Part shown: positions 58,852 to 64,000 of the stretch, one piece after another
How the letters are laid out: each line of letters opens with the position of its first letter
How positions within the stretch are numbered: the first letter of the stretch is position 1
DNA from: Emmonsiellopsis sp. PD_33
Taxonomy: Eukaryota; Ascomycota; Eurotiomycetes; Onygenales; Ajellomycetaceae
Reading direction: 5' to 3'
Assembly: GCA_032988165.1 (NCBI GenBank)
Contig: JANTQF010000180.1
Coordinates: 1 to 64,000, forward strand
DNA: 64,000 nucleotides
Position numbers and translations under genes: made by a program
Notes under the pieces: generated by a model
Seen by the model: the letters and a program-made list of their open reading frames with translations, nothing else
Told to the model about the DNA's origin: nothing
Database searches by the model: none

Positions 58852-59858
58852 GACGGCGCAAAGGGTGTGAATTCACTTTCTGATCTAGTGTGATGTCTGC
58901 CTATTTAGCTTTGACGTCCTGCAAGGAACCGAAGGATATTTTGACTTTGTAGTGGGGGGGGTGGCCAGGTCAAATGGGGACAAAGATGAGGCCAGCTCGA
59001 GTAAAATAGCGCACGCTCAAGCAGGGAATTGCGGGAGGTTCAGGCCTTTCGCAAACGTACCTTTCCTTTCTCGAATACAAAGCCAGAATCCAATCCTCGC
59101 AGACTCGTGCCGGGGGGGTAAGTTTGAACAACGCTGAAAAGGTGGATCGGTTGCGTGATGTCACCCCGAGATACTCCCAGATGCAACTATACCAACCAAC
59201 TTGGGTATCTCTGGTGAAAGAATGATAAAACCCAACCACACACAGTAACAATGAATCCTGGTTAGACTCTCTTTCTATTCCTTTTCTCCCTTGTCGTTGC
59301 CCGGTCCCTTGTTCGTCTTCCTCTTTCAAACCGCAAGCCTTCTCTTCCTTGGCCGACAAGCTCAACCTAACATCCAGCTCACATAGAGAAAGAGTTTCTT
59401 GTCAGTCATGAGAATGTTGAACAAGAATTATACAAAGATTCAAAGCCACAAAGGGCTAGAAACAATGCTCCAGACAAACGGGAGATGAAAATAAAGAGGA
59501 TAACAAGCAACCAAATAAGCAGGCGAGTGTGGGAGTGGGAGGGAAGATCTATGTATATGTATGCAGGCGTATCCAGAAAAGCGAACTATGGGTCCTTGGG
59601 ATACGAGCAGCAAAAATACCCTAGTCAGCTAGTTAACTAGTTAGTTAACTAGGTGTCTCGGGAAAGCAAAATATCCTGGACCGAACCAAACATCAGAAAA
59701 CAAAAGCAGGCATTTCGAGTGTTAGCCAACATGCCAAAAGCCAACCTGACAAGCCAAACATGTCAGGCCCCGTTGATAATGCACAGGAAACACACATTGA
59801 ACCAAAAAAAGAGCCACCGAGACCCAGGACGCAGTAATCATGATGGGGCCAACGGCGC
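58852..59858. other. Intergenic region upstream of the F-box gene
   Basis: About 1 kb with the F-box gene promoter. At 59,621-59,652 is a run of CTAGTTAACTAG-like palindromic words. No supported gene. Confidence 0.45.
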
Positions 59859-60165
59859 TCAGTTGGGTGCTAGGCAGGCCGGGGACCTAGGAAAAAGCAA
59901 AGCGTAATTCCATACATAGATTACCTTACTAGGAAGATTCCGCACCCTGCTCTGGCCACCATAGTAATCTCTGTGCACCAGCGTCTGACTGCCCGGCTCG
60001 TTCACGACCGTCCGAGTCTGCAAGGTTGAAGGACCCAGTCGTTTCTTGGCCTTGGTGGCTTGGTAACATTGGAATCTCGAAGGCATTGTCAGCGAGACGA
60101 ACGAACAAGCGAATCGTGGCGTTGCCCGTATCCGTCAGACGGGGGATCAACCCAAGATCCTGCAT
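59859..60165 (-). pseudogene. Possible truncated coding fragment next to the repeat border
   Basis: Two overlapping minus-strand frames look protein-like. One (60165-59929) reads MQDLGLIPRLTDTGNATIRL then FVRLADNAFEI. The other (60086-59859) reads KKRLGPSTLQTRTVVNEPG then TLVHRDYYGGQSRVRNLP and ends at a possible splice donor (GTAAGG near 59,930). They could be two exons of one gene joined by a splice I cannot place, or one frame by chance. The upstream end lies within about 15-20 bp of the start of the CpG-free segment, so the gene may have been cut by that insertion. I do not recognise the protein. Confidence 0.3.
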
Positions 60166-60349
60166 GTCTGGCAGCGAACCAGGGACTGAGGGGCAGGTTA
60201 CAGTTCACCTGACCTGTTGGTGCAGTCAGCTGACCACACTAAATAGGGTCATCTAACCACACTAAAATCCACACTAGTTAACAGGTCAGCTCACCTCTTA
60301 CATCTCCATCTTCTTACAATATTATTACAGTTTTTTACCCACCCTCAAT

Positions 60350-63300
60350 ATGAATAATATAGCTGAGATAGCTATACATTTAGAATTTTAGCCTGAACAG
60401 GAGGCACTTGAGGAGGCACACAGGGAGATAGTTGATGAAAATGCTGTATGTATCACTACTCATTCACTGATATCTCACTGGTAGTATACTAGTTACTAAC
60501 CAGTTAGATACCCCATGAACTGATTGTTCTCCTAAATGCCTGTATAATAAATCAACTCCTAACACATCATATTAAACATGTTGATCTTATATCTGAATAT
60601 TCCAAGACTAATGAGAGAAGTTATATCTATATCATTCATATAGATGCACTGGATTCAGCAGACATTCAATTGCCATGGAAATTGATAAGTACCACTAGTG
60701 GGTACTAGTTGAATACTGGTTACTCACTAGTAGCTAACTGGTCACATACAGGTTTAATATGGGAAATTTTGAGTAACATTAGCAAAGAGAACACACTCTT
60801 AATATCTTAACTGCTATATTTGATGACATCAGTATCATTACTTTAGAATTCAGAGTTGTAAATATCTTCAACTAGAACTTAGAAATTTTAAGCATACTAG
60901 TGTTACTAAGAAGTTATGAGAGTAGATTTCCTCACTTTAGACTATAGTGCCTGCAGAGAGAAGGTAGCCATCAATTCAGGCAGCTATTAGATATGTCTCT
61001 ACTAGTGTCTCATCAGTTAGTAACTAATCAGTTACTAGTCTATATTATGGGATAAAACATTGATTTAGTATCTGACATGGTGTACATGCATGTAGTGCTG
61101 CAGCAAGCCCAACATGTAGGCCACAATGATGTATATCAATAAGACCAGTAAGTTTCATTCTTTACTGGTGGCTGATCAGTGTGTCACTGGTAGTCCACTA
61201 GTGCATGGCTAATCATTAACTAGAATGTTGCTGGGAGCTACCATCCCTTTATCACATATATATATAATACATTTAGGAATGCTCACTTCTTTTAGGTAAT
61301 TACATTAATAATAATTGCAGATCTCACTTATTTAGAAGAACTTTTTAATAATGAGATGGAGATTGAGGCTGAATTATATAGTAGTACCTATCCTACAACC
61401 ACTTAACAATCTAATTGTGGTATGTTACTTCTACTGGTATTGTACTAGTCCTCTATCAGTGCTCAACCAGTCATTGATCAGTGGCTAACCAGTTGTAAAA
61501 GAAATTGACCATTTCCAGGAATGGAGATGAACTATCAAGTATTCATATAATATTACATTTAACATTCTTATCTCTTGTGACCTTCAGAATAGACCCTATA
61601 TTGTATTATGATCTCATAATGTATACTCACATGTGTTATCTCCTCTAACATGAATACCTGCTCATATTGCATGGGATATTATAATAATCATCTATCAAAT
61701 GAGTAATTCAGACCTTACAACTGATATGTCACTGGTCACCCACTGGTTACTGACTAGTATCAGAGAGGTTATACTAATCATAGATATAATACACTTCCTC
61801 AAGTCCTCTTAAATTAAGAAACTCTGTGATAAATATCATAGTAATATCATTGGTTAAGTCCATCAGAGTCTAGTTAATATGGGTAGTCTTTCTGCTATTA
61901 TATATAAGTAGTGCCTCTTTAATTACCCTGAGGGGCATAATCTTACTGATGCTATTTACCAGTATCAACTTGATCAGCAATTAGATAAGGTTAGTATCAG
62001 TGTGCTACTAGTGATTCACTAGCCTAATACTAGTAATACACTGGTCAGAGCTCCTTACATAGAATCTATACTGATATCTAATAGTCATATATTTAATGGA
62101 TCTTTCAGAAAGATAATCAGTTTATAATCTTCTATGGATTTAAGGAGCAGCTTCAACTAATGACTATCTTAAAGTCATTTGAGATTAATATGTCATTCAA
62201 GTATCTTCAGGAGCAGTATATTAATGAGGTTGTTTTTGCAATAATACTACTAGATCATGATAAGAGTATGTCCTCCAGTTATCTATCAGTAAGTAATCAA
62301 TGACTACTAATTACTTACTAGTTAAATAGTCATTATCCTCCTCTGAGTCATCATCAACACAGAAACAGCAGTAATATATAAGTAGTTATTTTTATAGATC
62401 TTTACCCTGATTGCTGAGATAACTGACTCTTAACTTTATTTTCACTATCTTCATGATGAAGGTCTACATGCAGTAATAATAGATATAAATAGCAAGTAAA
62501 TGTTTAGTAAGTTTCCTACTACTCTATTACTAGTAGCCTACTAGTAGCTTACTAGTCAGGACTTAAACAAGCACTTTCTACAATTAACCCACTCCATTGG
62601 GAATGGGTCTGGCAGCTAAGAAATATCATCATCTTCTGCTGTATTCACCTACTGTGTGGGGTTGACAAAACCATTGGAACTAGTGAAAACAGTATTAAGC
62701 TTTGGGACTGAATGCTGAGTCTCCTTACCTATGCTAGTGATCAGAAGTATCTTCATCTCTGCAACCAACTAATTGGTATGTCATGTGTGCTACTAGTTAT
62801 ACACTGGTGGCTGATTAGTAACTAACCAGTGGAGATATAGAATACAAGTCCAATAAGATTGCTGATTGAGCTTGGTATAAAAAGAACTCTATTATTATAG
62901 CTAGTATTAATATATATTGCTTATTAATGTCTCCTGCAAGGTATAGTAAGATTCAAAATCATATAAATACAGTTGAGCAAACACATAATAAGTCTTTAAG
63001 ATGGAAGTGATATGAATCAGTGCTAGGAATAATTCTGAAGTAAGTTCAATCTGAGGAAGATAATCAGTATGGGACTGGTAGGTTACTAGTAACTGACTAG
63101 TCTGATATAGTGGTTGAATGCTTGATGCACATGATGTTAACCAGTTTGGAGTCTATAATAGATATAGTGTATACTATAACCAGCAAATAAATACTCTAAG
63201 TTAAAGATACTTTAATAATCTGCAGTGAGGTGAGTCTTTCTATTATACTAATCATCCACTGATGGCACACCAGTTGCTTACTAGTAGTAGAAAAGTGGAA

Positions 63301-63862
63301 ATGAGATTGCCATGAGGAGGATAATTAGAAGGATACCTTATTTAATCAGGCATCCTCATCTGGAAATATTCAGTGCAGGTTTGAGTCCAGGAGAAAAACT
63401 TCAAAATCACAGTATGTTTCACTAGTTTGTCACTAGTGGCCCATCAGTGGCTGACTGATTATTTGAATACTAATTTGAATATAATTTACAACAGTCCAGC
63501 CACCATAGCAGTTTACTCTCTGCACAATCAATGAGATCTCCTTCATTAAGACCACTGAGTTCAACCCAGAGGTAAATGATCTATGTGCATACTGGTTACT
63601 CACCAGTACCCATCAGTCACTAACTAATATAGTGTTACCCAACAATCTTCTGTTTCCAACCTCTAAAGGGTGGCCTCTGCTAACCTCTGTGATATCCAAG
63701 TACAGGAGAGGGAGCTAGCCCTTAGGAATGAGGAAATTCAAAATAGAACTAATGAAATGAGACTCCAGTATGAGGCAGCTGAAATTGAGTAAATAGAGTT
63801 GAATAATCAATAGTTAAGACTTGAGATTTAAAGGGCAGAGGAGGAGCAGATGTTTCCCCAAT
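60350..63862 (+). pseudogene. Decayed multi-intron gene with MULE-like transposase hallmarks
   Basis: The gene starts at ATG 60350 (MNNIAEIAIHLEF). Exon 1 is 60350-60445. Exon 2 is 60508-60684 with 59 open codons (IPHELIVLLNACIINQLL...). Exon 3 is 60752-60990 with nine stops in 79 codons, each explainable as a lost CpG codon (CGN). Later blocks read FEINMSFKYLQ (about 62,180), GLHAVIIDINSK (about 62,463), CCIHLLCGV (about 62,633) and INTVEQTHNKS (about 62,965). This order of D/N, D, C-x2-H and E resembles the catalytic core of MULE-type DDE transposases. The C-terminus is a charged coiled coil (ALRNEEIQNRTNEMRLQYEA) ending MFPQ. At least 14 introns separate the exons; introns 2 and 3 have donors changed from GT to AT. 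I recall similar repeated fungal proteins but no established name. Confidence 0.6.
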
Positions 63863-63915
63863 GAATAACTAATAACTAACTGATAATCATCTATTAGTGA
63901 CTGATCATACACTGG
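60477..63915. repeat. Fifteen dispersed arrays with an 11-bp period, core ACTRGT
   Basis: Short arrays of ACTAGT, ACTGGT, ACCAGT or ATCAGT separated by 5 nt occur at about 60477-60504, 60694-60742, 60999-61038, 61164-61202, 61433-61493, 61713-61755, 61997-62046, 62285-62326, 62528-62556, 62792-62830, 63075-63100, 63257-63288, 63421-63455, 63588-63625 and 63865-63915. In the clearest one the cores begin at 61433, 61444, 61455, 61466, 61477 and 61488, an exact 11-bp period. Nearly all arrays lie inside segments that look like introns of the decayed gene, between a GTATGT/GTAAGT-like donor and a CTAAC...AG end. Exon segments lack them. Confidence 0.85.
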
Positions 63916-64000
63916 TTGGCACTTTTTAATCTTCTATATATAGCATATAGATTAAAGGAATCTCAGTAAACTTTCTAATAATAGTATATAAAACTATGAT

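Larger units (their letters stand above)
60180..64000. mobile_element. CpG-free, AT-rich repeat segment (probable mutated transposable element)
   Basis: From about 60,180 to the window end I find no CG dinucleotide on reading every line, whereas CpG is common up to 60,175. The segment is AT-rich and has no ORF of 60 codons on either strand. It contains a decayed multi-exon gene with transposase-like blocks (separate entry). Near the left border there are paired words: CACCTGACCTGTT (about 60,208) and AACAGGTCAGCTCACC (about 60,281) are partial inverted copies, and ACCACACTAAA occurs twice (about 60,233 and 60,258). Loss of all CpG fits RIP-like or methylation-driven C-to-T mutation, described for repeats of Onygenales. 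The right end lies outside the window. Confidence 0.75.

Noticed and set aside
1..64000. tRNA, rRNA and CRISPR features
   Set aside because: I looked for tRNA B-box-like words (GGTTCGA/GGTTCAA contexts) and for regularly spaced long repeats; none had the flanking structure needed. The 11-bp arrays are far too short for CRISPR.

Overview
The window reads as nuclear DNA of a filamentous ascomycete. The genes are protein-coding, mostly single-copy housekeeping genes, broken by short introns (about 50-200 nt) with GT/AG ends and CTAAC/CTGAC-type branch sites. The products match families I know from Eurotiomycetes. A repeat segment that has lost its CpG dinucleotides fits Onygenales (the dimorphic-fungus order), but that placement is inference. 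I found no rRNA, tRNA or CRISPR, and no bacterial-style operon.

Layout, left to right: a partial MMTAG2-like gene (-), a Crt10-like WD protein (+), a large GHKL-ATPase/BAH-like/C5-methyltransferase-like fusion (+), an Itt1/RNF14-type RBR ubiquitin ligase (-), dolichyldiphosphatase (+), the STRIPAK subunit Far11/STRIP (+), a degenerate Ras-like protein (-), an Ldh_2-family dehydrogenase (-) divergent from an acetamidase-type amidase (+), two adjacent small zinc-finger genes (-), Mak16 (+), an Mso1-type Sec1-binding protein (+), the Neo1 P4-ATPase (-) divergent from Sec16 (+), Hus1 (-) divergent from a Kar9/GAS2-domain protein (+), a large-subunit catalase (+), and an F-box/UBA-type protein (-). 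Several products act in the secretory pathway (Neo1, Sec16, the Mso1-like protein, dolichyldiphosphatase). Others serve genome maintenance and gene control (Hus1, Crt10, the methyltransferase-like protein), ribosome biogenesis (Mak16) or signalling (Far11). They are neighbours, not an evident pathway cluster.

The last 3.8 kb (about 60,180-64,000) is different. It is AT-rich, I see no CpG at all in it, and it has no ORF of 60 codons. It still carries a decayed multi-exon gene with MULE-like transposase hallmarks. Almost every apparent intron of this gene contains an array with a strict 11-bp period built on ACTAGT/ACTGGT/ACCAGT/ATCAGT. This and the methyltransferase-like fusion, which lacks the catalytic PCQ and ENV motifs, are the two most unusual things here.

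Gene models were spliced by eye. Exon coordinates are in each entry, and the summed exon lengths of every complete multi-exon model were checked to be divisible by three.
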